Source: Tulasnella sp. 424
Lineage: Eukaryota > Basidiomycota > Agaricomycetes > Cantharellales > Tulasnellaceae
Length of the DNA stretch: 64,000 bases
Direction of reading: 5' to 3'
Assembly (NCBI GenBank): GCA_019633425.1
Contig: WSUB01000089.1
Location: 62,001-126,000, forward strand
The position numbers were made by a program, and so were the translations under genes. Below are positions 48,595 to 59,778 of this stretch, piece after piece (the first letter of the stretch is position 1; every line of letters starts with the position of its first letter). The notes below the pieces were generated by a model. It was not told the origin of the DNA. It was given only the letters and a program-made list of their open reading frames with translations, and made no database searches.

Positions 48595-49789
48595 ATGGGT
48601 GAACCTAGCAACTACGATTATCTTTTCAAGGTCAGTCTTTCGGAAGGGTTTACGTATTGCATGGGCTTTTTTTGACGTGGTGGAACTTTCTGTGCAGGTC
48701 GTCATTATTGGTGATAGCGGTGTCGGAAAATCGTGAGTGTATAATATATAGTACTTTGGGCTCAATGGAAGCTTACTTTATTATCGTCCAGCAACTGTGA
48801 GTGCCAGACCCATTGACTGCTGTCCACAACGAAAAGGACACGACAAATCCCACTCGCAATCCATTAACATCCGAAGCATGACCGACTGACTGGGGCCTTA
48901 TGAACCAATACAGTGCTTTCGCGATTCACCAGAAACGAATTCAACCTCGACTCCAAGTCTACCATCGGTGTGGAGTTTGCTACTCGGTCCATCAACGTTG
49001 ATGGCAAGACTGTGAAGGCTCAGATTTGGGATACAGGTAAGGACCGACGTTTGATGGCGATGTCGTCTCCGAAAACTACGACGGGCTAATCGCTGTCTGC
49101 GGTTCTCTCCTTTTCTTCTCCATCTCAGCTGGTCAGGAACGGTATCGTGCCATTACCTCCGCGTGAGTTTCCCATCAACGAGCCCGAATACCCCCTAGAC
49201 CGTACGTGAACTAATGACGTAAATGCTTTCGCGCAGATATTACCGAGGTGCTGTTGGTGCTCTGCTGGTCTATGATATCGCCAAGCATGCGACCTACGAG
49301 AACGTCACTCGGTGGTTGAAGGAGCTCCGCGACCACGCCGATTCGAACATCGTTATTATGCTCGTCGGTAACAAGAGTGATTTGAAACACTTGAGAGCAG
49401 TGCCAACTGAGGAGGCAAAGGCGTTCTCAGGTATGGCAGAAATTCCCCGGGCCTGGGGCAAGAACATCTTCGGCTGATTTCTCACTTGCCGTGTCTGATA
49501 GCTGAAAACGGCCTGTCGTTCATTGAAACCTCTGCATTGGATGCTTCAAATGTTGAGGCTGCTTTCCAAAACATCTTGACGGGTAAGTGGATTGAATCGC
49601 TACTGGACCTTACTTCAGGCTTGGAACCGCTAACGTCGTCCCGATAACCCCTTTATAGAAATCTACGGCATCGTCTCCAAACCGGCCCTCGAATCATCTC
49701 CAGATCCGACCAAGCCCACGACGAGCGAGAAGATCACTATCATACCAAGCGTCGACAACAGCGCAAATGCGAAGGGCGGATGCTGCTGA
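48595..49789 (+). CDS. Rab11/Ypt3-type small GTPase, copy 2
   Basis: Eight exons with the same borders as copy 1 (48595-48630, 48698-48732, 48792-48796, 48914-49036, 49129-49162, 49237-49430, 49502-49582, 49659-49789), 212 aa. All G motifs and the terminal GGCC are intact. It differs from copy 1 at scattered sites, mostly in the hypervariable tail: [20 protein letters not shown] against [20 protein letters not shown]. The core is nearly unchanged, which suggests selection, a recent origin or gene conversion. Whether both copies are expressed cannot be seen here. Confidence 0.9.
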
Positions 49790-50744
49790 ACGGACCTCTC
49801 GGCCTCTGCACATCCCGTGTTGTTACATACGACTTACGACGGCGAGAAGGCGTTATTTCCTCCCTTCCCCTCCCGCATGGCCAGGTCGCGATGCCGTCTG
49901 TAGAGATGTTTAATTATTATCGCTTCCTCTTACTCGTTGAACCGTCGGCGGATCTTGCCCCTTTTGACCTTTCGTCGGCCTCGACCGTAATTGACAAGGT
50001 CCGGTCCAACCGGCGTTACGTGAAAATCGGGTCTGAGCGTCAAAGCCACATCCTGGCGGGTCCATTTTGGTGATCTGAGATTGCTGAGCACATTACTCTG
50101 CTGGGTGCTCCCGAAGCCACTCCCCAACTGAAGTGCTAGCTAACACTGACCGCGCTAACACATTCACGAGATTAAGCTTATCTAGGAGACTAGATTACGC
50201 CGTGTCGGTATACCGAAGCCTCTCGTTCGTAACTTTAGCTTGCATGCAGATTGCCCGAGGGACTCGAACACTCTAATCGCATCTGTCCAATCAATAGCCC
50301 TCTACTACCACGCTTTCGAAGAGGCATTATGAACCTTTCTACAAAGTCTTCTAGTGCTTACGTAGTCATGTAGCCTCCAGTAGTATATCCCCTTGTTGAT
50401 GATATGGGCGCTATTTGTTTTTGGTCGAGCTTGCGCGCGTTGCCCAGTTGGCGATCCTCCCGTTGAAACGTCCCGAGTTGATTCCATGCCAGCCATAGCC
50501 TTATCTCCAACCGCCAAACCACCGGAAAACCTGTATTACACGATCCCCTATTTGACCTTCCAACGGTAGACGAGAAACAGTGAAAACCCCCCAAAGAACC
50601 CATCTCCCTAGCCAGGAGTCCGAGATGGACTTGGTTTGGCCGAATAGTACTTAACCCCACAGATACCGTTACTCAGCATTTCCAATTTGACTTGAACGAT
50701 GGGGTAACGCGCATGAAAGTCGCTTTAAATTTGTTTTGTTCACG

Positions 50745-51001
50745 AAATGCCGCGCGTTCTACTGGTCTCCCCCTTCACTGGCAGGGCTTGCGTGGAAAGA
50801 TTCCCCTGAACATCCGAAGGTGAGTTTTTGAGGACAATACGTGGGCTTCGTCCAATCGTCCAATCCGAAGGGGGCCATATATTCTTGAAGGTCCGTTCTT
50901 TGGAAGGGTTTACATATTGCATGTTTTTCAAGGTCCGTTCTTGGGAAGGGTTTACGTATTGCATGGGCTTTTTTTTTTACGTGGCGGAACTTTCTGTGCA
51001 G
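50745..51001 (+). repeat. Block shared with the upstream region of metallothionein-like gene E, fused to Rab11 intron 1 (copy 3)
   Basis: From about 50750 to 50885 the sequence matches 53780-53945 and 57185-57360 (shared landmarks: ATACGTGGGCTT and TCGTCCAATC). It then passes directly into Rab11 intron 1. The intron start is present twice in tandem (about 50887-50928 and 50929-50966). Confidence 0.7.
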
Positions 51002-52010
51002 GTCACTCTTAGTGGTGATAGTGGTGTTGGAAAGTCGTGAGTGTGTAATATCTAGTGCCTTGGTCCCAATGGAAGCTTACTTTCCGGTCCTTTGTCGTCC
51101 AGCAACTGTGAGTGTCAGACCCATTGACTGCTGTCCGCAGCGAAAACGGCACCACAATCCCATCTTTCCCACTCGCAATTCATCAACATACGAAGCATGA
51201 CCAGCTGACTGGAGCCCTATGGACCAATACAGTGCTTTCGCGATTCACCCGAAACGAATTCAACCTCGAGTCCACCTGTACCATTGGTGTGGAGTTTGGT
51301 ACTCGGTTCATCAATGTTGATGGCAAGACTGTGAAGGCTTCGATTTGGGATACAGGTAGGAACCTGACTTTTGACGACGATGTCGTCTCGAAAAATCAAC
51401 GACGGGCTAATCGCTGTCCGCGGTTCTCTCCTTTTCTTCCCCATCGCAGCTGGTCAAGAACGATATCGTGTCATTCCCTCCGCGTGAGTTTCCCATTAAC
51501 GAGCCCGAATACCCCCTAGACCGTACGTGAGCTAAGGATGAAAATCCTTTCCCGCAGATATTGGCTCGGTGCTGTCGGTGCTCTGCTGGTCTACGATATC
51601 ACCGAGTATGCGACCTACGTGAACGTTACTCGGTGGTTGAAGGAACTCCGCGACCACGCTGATTCGAACATCGTTATCATGCTCGTTGGTAACAAGAGCG
51701 ATTTGAAGCACTTGAGAGCAGTGCCGACAGAGGAGGCAAAGGCTTTCGCAGGTATGGTGGAAAACCCTGGGCTATGGCCGAGAACGTGCTCGGCTGATCT
51801 TTTGCTTGCCATATCCGTTAGCTGAAAACGGCATGTCGTTCATTGAAACCTCTGCATTGGATCTTTCAAATGTTGAGGCTGCTTTCCATAACCTCCTGGA
51901 TGGTGGGGTTTGAATCGGTACCGACCTTACCACAGGCTCGGAACCGCTAACGTCGTCCCGATACCCCTTTTATAGAAATCTACCGCATCAAGGCCCTCGA
52001 ATCGTCTTAG
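51002..52010 (+). pseudogene. Rab11 copy 3, lacking exon 1 and truncated by a stop codon
   Basis: Exons 2-8 align with copy 1 and keep splice borders, including the 5-nt micro-exon. Exon 1 ([12 protein letters not shown]) is absent: upstream sequence instead matches the block that precedes the metallothionein-like gene E. Changes hit conserved sites ([40 protein letters not shown]). In exon 8 a 9-nt deletion and a CAA-to-TAG change give EIYRIKALESS-stop, so the prenylation cysteines are lost; decayed tail sequence continues to about 52096. An ATG at 50921 reads in frame into exon 2 through the unspliced intron. A normal Rab11 cannot be made. Confidence 0.85.
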
Positions 52011-53779
52011 GATCCGATCAAGCCAACGACGAGCGAGAGCATCGCTGTCACGCCAAGCGTCGACAACAGCGCAAATGCGAAAGGCGGATGCTGCTGAATG
52101 GACCTCTCGGCCTCTTCACATATCCCGTGTTGTTACGACTTATGACGGCGAGAAGGCGCTATATTTCCTCCTTCCCCTCCCGCATGGCCAGGTCGCGATG
52201 CCTTCTGTAGAGATGTTTAATTATTATCGCTTCCTCTCACGCGTTGAACCTTCGGCGGATCTTGCTCCTTTTGACCTTCGGCCTCGGCCGAGGTTGACAA
52301 GGTCCGGTCCAACCAGCGTTACGTGAAAATCGGGTCTCAGCGTCAAAGTCATACCCTGGCGGCTTTTGGGAGGTCCATTTCGTTGATCTGAGATTGCTGA
52401 GCACATTACTCTGCAGAGTGCTTCCGAAGCCACTCCCCAACTGAAGTCCCTTTCTACGTGCCCATCGTCGATCCCTCCTATGCTGTTCCTGGGGGATTGT
52501 ACACAGGAGCCGGGGCGTTCCGAAGAGATGTATTCAACCCGAGGATGTGAGTTCGCTGTTAATGCAGGTGCAGGTCGCAACATACATGTATATATTGGAT
52601 GGGAGCCATTCGATTCTAAGCCAAGCCCCCTTAGCTGCAGTCGACGCTTTTAAACCTCAACACCGACTTGACCGCGTCTACGCTTGTACTCAAAAGTCGG
52701 TGACCAGACCACACGGTGTCATTCCATTCGTCAGCGAATGGCCAAGGCATTGAGTGAGTTGAACTACAGGGGGGGGGGGGGGACGTGGAACCACCCGTTG
52801 CAGAGGGACTGCTAGTGAACTTTTGAGAGACACAGATACGGCGACATCAGAGAAAGGGCTGCATCTCTAATGAAGGTCTGGTTATGCGGTCCGAGTCATT
52901 GTGGAAAGCCAAGGAGAGCCTGGTCTTGGTCGACTGCCAGCAGGTGTGGTGAGACCCATGCCAGCTTAGACTGTTCAAAATCCGACAAGAGCTTTGGGAC
53001 TGTGTAGTAGCAAATTGACCTGAGGTAGAGGTGCCGGCAAGCGACATCATTGACTGTTGACACTCGAACTCGGTCTTCCCAAGGAAGCCAGGCGATTGGA
53101 TTGACGGGCGCGCGACTGCTCGCCGCGGCATCTTTGGGATCGCTCGACCTCTAACGCTGACCACCCTCTCACATTCACGAGATAAAACTTATATCGGAGA
53201 CTAGATTCCTTCGCGGCGGTATACCGGAGCTTCTCGTTTCGTAACTTTAGCTTCATGTAGATTGCACGAGGGACTGAGTCGAACACTCTAATCACATCTG
53301 TCCAATTGATGGCCCCCCTATGACTACGCTTTCGAAGAGGGATTATGAACCTCTCTACAGAGTCTCCTAGCGCTTATGTACTGTAGCCCCTAGCGATATC
53401 TCCTCTTCTCGATGATATGGGAGCCATTTGTCTTTTTGGTCGAAGCTTGCGCGCACGCTGCCCAGTTGGCGGTCCTCCAGTTGAAACGTCCGGAGTTGGT
53501 CCCATGTCAGTCATAGCATTATCTTCAACCGCCAAGCCACCGGAAAATCTTCAGTACTGGCGTCCAAGCGATCTCCGATTCGATCTTTCAACGGAATTGA
53601 GGAATGCTAAGCAGGAGAAACGGCGAAAAAAAAACCCCCAATCGACTCATCTCCCTCGCGAGGGGACCGAGATGGAGTTGAGTTTGGCCAAATAGTACCT
53701 ACCCCACAGAAGCCGTTATTCAGCATATACATTTTGACTGAACGATGGGGTAACGCGCATGGACTCGTTTTGGTTTGTT

Positions 53780-54064
53780 TCATGAAATGCCGCGCGTTCT
53801 ACCGGTCTCCTTCAAAATAGGCCTCCCCCTTCAGGACTTGCGTGGCCTTTGGAACTAAGATCCTCTCAAACATTCAAAGGAGAGTTTTTGAGGACGATAC
53901 GTGGGCTTTATCGAATCGTCCAATCTGAAGGAGGTCATATATTCTTGGTCCGTTCTTTGGAAGGGTTTACGTATTGGATGTGCTTTCTTTTCAAGGTCCG
54001 TTCTCGGGAAGGGTTCACCTATTGCGTGGGTTTTTGTTTTGACGTGGTGGGAGTTTCTGTGCAG
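53780..54064 (+). repeat. Block shared with the upstream region of metallothionein-like gene E, fused to Rab11 intron 1 (copy 4)
   Basis: Same structure as at 50745-51001, including the tandemly doubled intron start (about 53947-53990 and 53993-54030). The shared novel junction shows that copies 3 and 4 descend from one fused unit. Confidence 0.7.
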
Positions 54065-55160
54065 GTCGTTATTGTTGGTGATAGTGGTGTTGGAAAGTCG
54101 TGAGTGTGTGATGTCTAGTGCTTTGGTCCCAGTGGAAGCTTACTTGTGGTCCTTTTGTCGTCCAGCGCCTGTGAGTGCCAGACCCATTGCTGTCCGCAGC
54201 GGGAACGACAACACAAATCCCACCTTTCCCAGTCGCAATCCATTGAAATACGAAGCATGACCGACTGACTGGGACTTTACTAACCAATACAGTGCTTTCG
54301 CGATTCATTAGAAACGAATTCGACCTCGAGTCCAGGTCTACCATCAATGTGGAGTTCGCTACTCGGTCTATCAACGTTGATGGCAAGACGGTGAAGGCTC
54401 AGATTTGGAAAACAGGTAAGGACCCGACGTTTGATAACGATGTCGTCTCGAAGAATCAACGACGGGCTAATCGCCGTCTGCGGTTCTCCCCCATAGTAGC
54501 TGGTCAGGAACGATATCGTGCCATTACCTCCGCGTGAGTTTCCCATCAACAGGCCTGAATACCCCCTAGACCGTACGGGAGCTAAAGACGTAAACGCTTT
54601 TCCCCAGATATTACCGAGGTGCTGTCGGTGCCCTGCTGGTTTACGACATCGCCAAGTATGCGACCTACGTGAACGCCACTCGCTGGTTGAAGGAACTCCG
54701 CGACCATGCTGATCCTAACATTGTTATCATGCTCGTTGGTAACAAGAGCGATTTAGAACATTTGAGAGCAGTGCCGAGCGAGGAGGCAAAGGCTTTCTCG
54801 GGTATGGTGGAAAAACCCTGGGCTGTAGGCGAGAACGTGCTCGGCTGATCTTTTGCTTGCTATATCCGCTAGCTGAAAACGGCCTGTCGTTCATTGAAAC
54901 CTCTGCATTGGATGCTTCAAACCTTGATGCTGCTTTCCAAAACATTCTTCATGGTGAGTGGTTTGAATTACTATCGGACCTGACCGAGGGCTCAGAACCG
55001 CTGACGCCGTCCCGATACCCCTGTTATAGAAATCTACCGCAATGTCTCCAACAAGGCCCTCGAATCATCTCAAGATCCAATCAAGCCAATGACAAGCCAG
55101 AGCATCACTGTCACGCCAAGCGTCGACAACAGCGCGAATGCGAAAGGCGGATGCTACTGA
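54065..55160 (+). pseudogene. Rab11 copy 4, lacking exon 1, with altered G3 and C-terminal motifs
   Basis: Exons 2-8 are open and all splice borders are kept, but exon 1 is missing and replaced by the same foreign upstream block as in copy 3. The micro-exon is CGCCT, changing Asn to Ala after GKS. Switch I is STINVEF, the G3 motif is WKTAGQ instead of WDTAGQ (the Mg-coordinating Asp is gone), and the end is GGCY, not GGCC. An in-frame ATG at 53978 would allow a chimeric N-terminus through retained intron sequence. It is likely non-functional as a Rab, though a translated product is not excluded. Confidence 0.78.
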
Positions 55161-55307
55161 ACGAACCTCTTTCCACATCACGTGTTGTTACGACTTACGA
55201 CGGCGAGAAGGGGCTATTTCCTCCTTCCCCTCCCGCATGGCCAGGTCGCGATGCCTTCTGTAGAGATGTTTAATTGTTATCGCTTCCTCTCACTCGTTGA
55301 ACCGTCG

Positions 55308-55562
55308 GCGGATCTTGCTCCTTTTGACCTTCGGCCTCGGCCGAGGTTGACAAGGTCCGGTCCAACCAGCGTTACGTGAAAATCGTCTANNNNNNNNNNN
55401 NNNNNNNNNNNNNNNNNNNNNNNNNNNNNNNNNNNNNNNNNNNNNNNNNNNNNNNNNNNNNNNNNNNNNNNNNNNNNNNNNNNNGCGGATCTTGCTCCTT
55501 TTGACCTTCGGCCTCGGCCGAGGTTGACAAGGTCCGGTCCAACCAGCGTTACGTGAAAATCG
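55308..55562. repeat. 78-bp direct repeat flanking an assembly gap
   Basis: 55308-55385 and 55485-55562 are identical, and the 95 Ns lie between them. This pattern suggests unmerged overlapping contig ends rather than two true copies. Confidence 0.75.
55390..55484. other. Assembly gap (95 N)
   Basis: An unbroken run of N within the 3' flank of Rab11 copy 4. True gap size and content are unknown. Confidence 0.99.
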
Positions 55563-55640
55563 AGTCTAAGTTTCAAAGTCATATCCTGGCGGCTTTTGGG
55601 AGGCCCATTTCTGTGATCTGAGATTGCTGGGCATTTACTC

Positions 55641-57184
55641 TGCTGAGGCGGCTGTTGGGAATATTAGGGTCACAGGGGATAGGGCGATTTCCCATAGGAG
55701 AATCGCCCCCCGTGTTTGTTACATTTCCCCATGGAGAGGTCCATATTTAGTATATATAGCAGTTCGATTACTGGTTACGATTAAATACAATGAATTTACT
55801 ATTAATTAATATTCCCCTCGTACAACCGTCCTCCCCTCTCCGAGAAAGATTCCAACAGCGGCCCGAGTGCTTGTGAAGCCACCCCCCAACTGAAGTCCCT
55901 TTCCACGTTTCCATCGTCAATCCCTCCTATGCTTTTCCTGGTGGATTGTACATAGAAGTCGGGGTACTCCGAAGAGATATGTTCGACCCGAGGACCTGAG
56001 TTCGCTGTTAATGCAGCTAGAGGTCGCAACATATATATTGGATGGAAGCCATTCCGCCTGCAACGATTTTGAGCCAAGCCCTCCCAGCCGCAATCGACGT
56101 TTTTAAACGTCAACACTGATTTGACCGCGTTTACGGAGGTGCTCCTAAATGCGATGCCCAGACCACACGGTGTCATTCCATTCGTCGGTGAATGGCCAAG
56201 GCATTGAGTGAGTTGAAATACAGAGAACGTGGAACCACTCGCCGCAGCGGGGCTACTAGTGAAATTCCGGGAGAAACAAATCCAACGACACCAGAGAAAG
56301 GGCTCCATCCCTGATTAAGGTCTAGCTATGCGGTCCGAGTCGCTGTGGAAAGCCAAGGAAAGCCTGGTCTTGCATGTGGTCGATTGCCAGCAGACGTGGT
56401 GAGACCAACGCCAGTTTAGACTGTTCAACATCCGACAAGTGCTATTGACCTGAGGTAGAGGTACTAGCAAGTAGCATCACCGACTGTTTACATCCGAACG
56501 CGGTCTTTCCAAGGAAGCCAGGCGATTGGATTGAAGGTGAAAAGGCGCGCAACTGCTCGCATCAGCCCCTAACACTGACCACGCTTACACATTCACGAGA
56601 TAAAGGTTATCTCGGAGACTAGATTGCACCGCGTCGGTATACCGAAGCTTCTCGCTTCGTAACTTTAGCTTGCATGCAGATTACCCGAGGGACTCCGAGT
56701 CGAACACTCTAATCGCACCTGTCCAATCGATGTCCCCCTGTTACTACGCTTTCGAAGAGTTAACATGAACCCCTCTACAAAGTTCTCTGTCGCTTACGTG
56801 GTGCAGCTTCCAGTAATATCTCCTCTTCTCGATGATATAGGCGCTACTAGTATTTGCTTTTGGTCGAGGCTTGCGCGCACGCTGCCTAGTTGGCGGCCTT
56901 CCCATTGAAACGTCCGGAGTTGGTTCCATATCAGTCCATAGGCTTATCTCCAACCGCCAAACCACCGGAGACCTATAGTACTTGCGTCCTTCCAACGGTA
57001 TCGAGGAGTGGAACTCACGAGAAACCGTGAAAAAAAAAAACCCCAAAGGACTCATCTCCCACGCGAGGGGACCGAGATGGGCTTGAGTTTGGCCAAATAG
57101 TACCTACCCCACAAATATACGTTACTCAGCATATCCATTTTGACTTGAACAACGGGGTAACGTACATGGAGTCACTTTGGTTCA
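55641..57184. other. Rab11-array remnant without a Rab11 gene
   Basis: Contains flanking blocks seen elsewhere in the array (about 56170-56430 and 56570-56770) but no Rab11 exon. It links the array to metallothionein-like gene E. The A/T-rich stretch at 55730-55810 is not shared. Confidence 0.5.
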
Positions 57185-57398
57185 ATGTTCACGAAATTCC
57201 GCGCCTTCTATTGGTCTGAGTCCTCCAAAATAGCCTCCTCGTTCAGGACGTGCGTGGCATTTGAAACAAAAATTCTCCCGAACATTCGAGGGAGAGCTCT
57301 CGAGGACGATACGTGGGCTTTATCGAATCGTCCAATCCGAAGGGGACCATCTGTAATCTTACTGTCGTCGCTCTGTCGGGGAGGTTGCCTGCATGCAG

Positions 57399-57405
57399 TA
57401 TAAAA
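57399..57405 (+). promoter_or_regulatory. TATA box of metallothionein-like gene E
   Basis: TATAAAA about 110 bp upstream of the gene E start, just after the block that also precedes Rab11 copies 3 and 4. Confidence 0.6.
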
Positions 57406-57512
57406 CCGGCTCGCTCAGAGCTCCTTCCGCCCCCATCTCATCAGCCAAGAGTTAATTTCTCGACTGCCTCTTCTACCCCAACCTCTCTACGATCTGCAAA
57501 CTACTCTTCGAC

Positions 57513-57881
57513 ATGTCTTCCTGCGAAACCATTGTTAAGACCGGTTCCGGCTCTTGGTCCGTTTATTTGCCCTTCACTTGTTCCCAAGTTATTCTACTGA
57601 CGCCGAGCTCTGTCGCCACTCTTTTTTTAAATAGCTCTTGGCCCGGTGGGTAGCTAAATCAAACGGACGACTGCTACCTGAGACTGAGTGCCTGTCACTT
57701 TGTTATAGAATGCGGCTGCGCTAATCCCCCCAAGAATACTATGTCTTCCTGCTCTTCGACCGCGAGCACCTGCACCGGGTCCAAGGATGATTGTACCGCT
57801 GGCAAGTCGTGATATCTAATCAGCTCTCAGGCACTACGGTCTAACAATTATGTTAATCTTCTAGCCGACTGCAAGTGCTAA
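57513..57881 (+). CDS. Metallothionein-like protein E (long form, 9 Cys)
   Basis: Four exons (57513-57556, 57635-57645, 57709-57801, 57865-57881), 54 aa. It reads MSSCETIVKTGSGSC, SWPECGCANPPKNTMSSC, then a tail in which several cysteines have been replaced (SSTASTCTGSKDDCTAADCKC). Nine cysteines remain. The 11-nt micro-exon is intact. Intron 3 has the donor GCAAGT, a GC-AG intron; if unspliced, translation would stop after AGKS and lose the final CKC. It lies on the plus strand, opposite to genes A-D, at the end of the Rab11 array. Altered cysteine spacing suggests changed metal preference or relaxed constraint. Confidence 0.74.
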
Positions 57882-58446
57882 GCATTCTACCCCTGTCCAT
57901 TGGACTTCGTACTTGTGATAGACCCCATCCTCCAAACGATCAGAAAATATGTTTTGGCTAAATGTGTTTGCGAGTGACTTGCTCGGATCCTACCCCACTG
58001 GGTGAACGAATTCCTACGACCTCGTTGAAACGTGAGCCACGGCCCCCAATGCAGCATTGCTATATTTCCATCGCTCAGAGAGGTGCCAGAATAAGTTTAG
58101 TTGCCTACTATACTTTCTGCCTGTGCTTGTGTGGTCCTTCCTGCACCTCGGGGCAGGCTCTTGATGCATTTCACAGAAAGTTCGAAGCGCGAAGGTCTTG
58201 ATGCACCCGTGGAGCTCTCCAGATAACTAAAATTTGCTTCGTAGTTCGACATACAAGACAGAAACACGATAACGGAAATCGAAGCGACTATATCTATAAA
58301 TCGAAATCAACGAGTTGTAGTGGCGTCCACGACCATCCGATCTCAAGGACGCACTATTGTTCCTTGAGCAAAATTGAAGGTATCACAGAAGTAGAAAATA
58401 AATACAATCCTCCAGCATCTGGGTATTCTTAGGGAGGGCTTATCGT
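57882..58446. other. Intergenic region between convergent gene E and TLC gene
   Basis: The first ~50 bp resemble the 3' flank of genes C and D. Nothing else is recognisable. Confidence 0.4.
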
Positions 58447-59778
58447 TCAGGTTTCTTGAACGTGCAGCGCAGCTTGCAGCGTTTCGGCCTCCGGAAGCTG
58501 AAGGGTCTGTCCGTCGACTGAAACAGTTCCGTAGTTCGTCGGGGCACTCCCCTCGGCGATAGGCTCTTTTTTGAATCGCTTTTGTATGGCGCCGATCATC
58601 TTGCTGAACCTAGGTTGAAAGCGTGAATCGTTAACCATAGCTCGACTTGTGCGGAGGCAAGGTTCAGAGTAAGTGACATACCACCAAAAGTTCAAGATAT
58701 TCAAAACGATGTTTCCTGCTGCGAAGCTTCCGGTCACAAACGGGGACATTTCGTGTCTAACACTCCACATAGTCCGAAGAAAGTCGTAGCTCTGGAGACT
58801 CTCTTTTAATACTGTTGTCATCGCTGCGGTTCCCAACAAAACTCACTAGGTAAGGACCATATACGAGACGCGCGCCAAAGAAAGCAGCGAGGAGGAGGAC
58901 AGCATTGACCAGTTGTAGTGGGGTGCCGGTCTTGCCAACTTTGTCCAAGAACCTGTTGTCGTCTCAGGTCAACATAGGCGAAGTCCCCGACTTGTTCGAC
59001 TTTCACTTGCCAGTGGATGTTCAGAAAAGGCGTCGACAATTCCCAGAGAAGGGCCCTATGAAGAACGTGAGCTTGGTGTTCTGAACGGAAGCACAGCGCC
59101 GCGCTTACCTTGGACCGTAATAAGCTGTGAATGGTCGCTAAAATAATCGGCAGGGTAATAGTGAGTGATAGACGTGAAGAGGAAGGGGGTATCTAATGCT
59201 CACGTAGCCAATCATCCAAATTATTGTGCAAGCCAGACCTGGTGATACGCATTAGAGCCAGGTACAGAAGTAACTGCCAGAGCCTTACCGTGGAGAGTGA
59301 AGTCAATGCCTGCACGGCTCAAGGCGGATTCCAGTGTGTCCCAGACGAAGCTGCGGCTCACGTCAGCGTCGGGAGTCTAAAACTGGAAAGCAGGCACGCT
59401 GATATGTACGTACTACGCAGCTGACACAGCCTGAAGGTCTCCGAGGCGATCATCCCATCCGAAAGCCTTGTCATTTTCTACGGCGGGCATGTTCTGGTTG
59501 ACCATCCAGAACGCCCATGGCAGGATGACGACAGCATGGGACATGGATACCATATGAACCCTCCAGCCATACGTGTGCCGTGTGGAAACGGTTGAATAGG
59601 CCTTGGGAAAAAGCAATCTCGAGAAATACGGCGCTGTCAAGAACACCGCGGTGTACGCTGTGAGTGAAATGTAGAACACGGGCGCATGGTTAAGAAATTT
59701 CGGCAGGTTGAAAGTTTTTGCGATTTGGAGAGTTAGTGGACGGAAAAGCTCGTCGACGAATTGTCGGACCGCGCCCAT
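58447..59778 (-). CDS. TLC-domain (TRAM/LAG1/CLN8) membrane protein
   Basis: Eight exons (59414-59778, 59289-59350, 59214-59239, 59109-59137, 59011-59055, 58847-58952, 58682-58791, 58447-58609), 301 aa. The TLC pattern is clear: RHTYGWRVHMVSMSHAVVI, SAAYFVWDTLES, FTLHG, GYRPFTAYYGPRALLWELST, PFLNIHWFLDKVG, and four to six hydrophobic helices. Such proteins act in sphingolipid, lipid-sensing or membrane-composition roles; this one lacks the ceramide-synthase Lag1 motif, so it is closer to the TMEM56/CLN8 type. Exons 3 and 4 are 26 and 29 nt. Intron 5 (58953-59010) has donor GCAAGT and splits the Trp codon of NIHW, so it is best read as a GC-AG intron. Confidence 0.82.

Noticed and set aside
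52769..52782. Run of 14 G (and 14 C at 62564-62577) as possible regulatory or quadruplex elements
   Set aside because: Single homopolymer runs in non-coding sequence. Length is likely variable or error-prone, and no functional context is visible.
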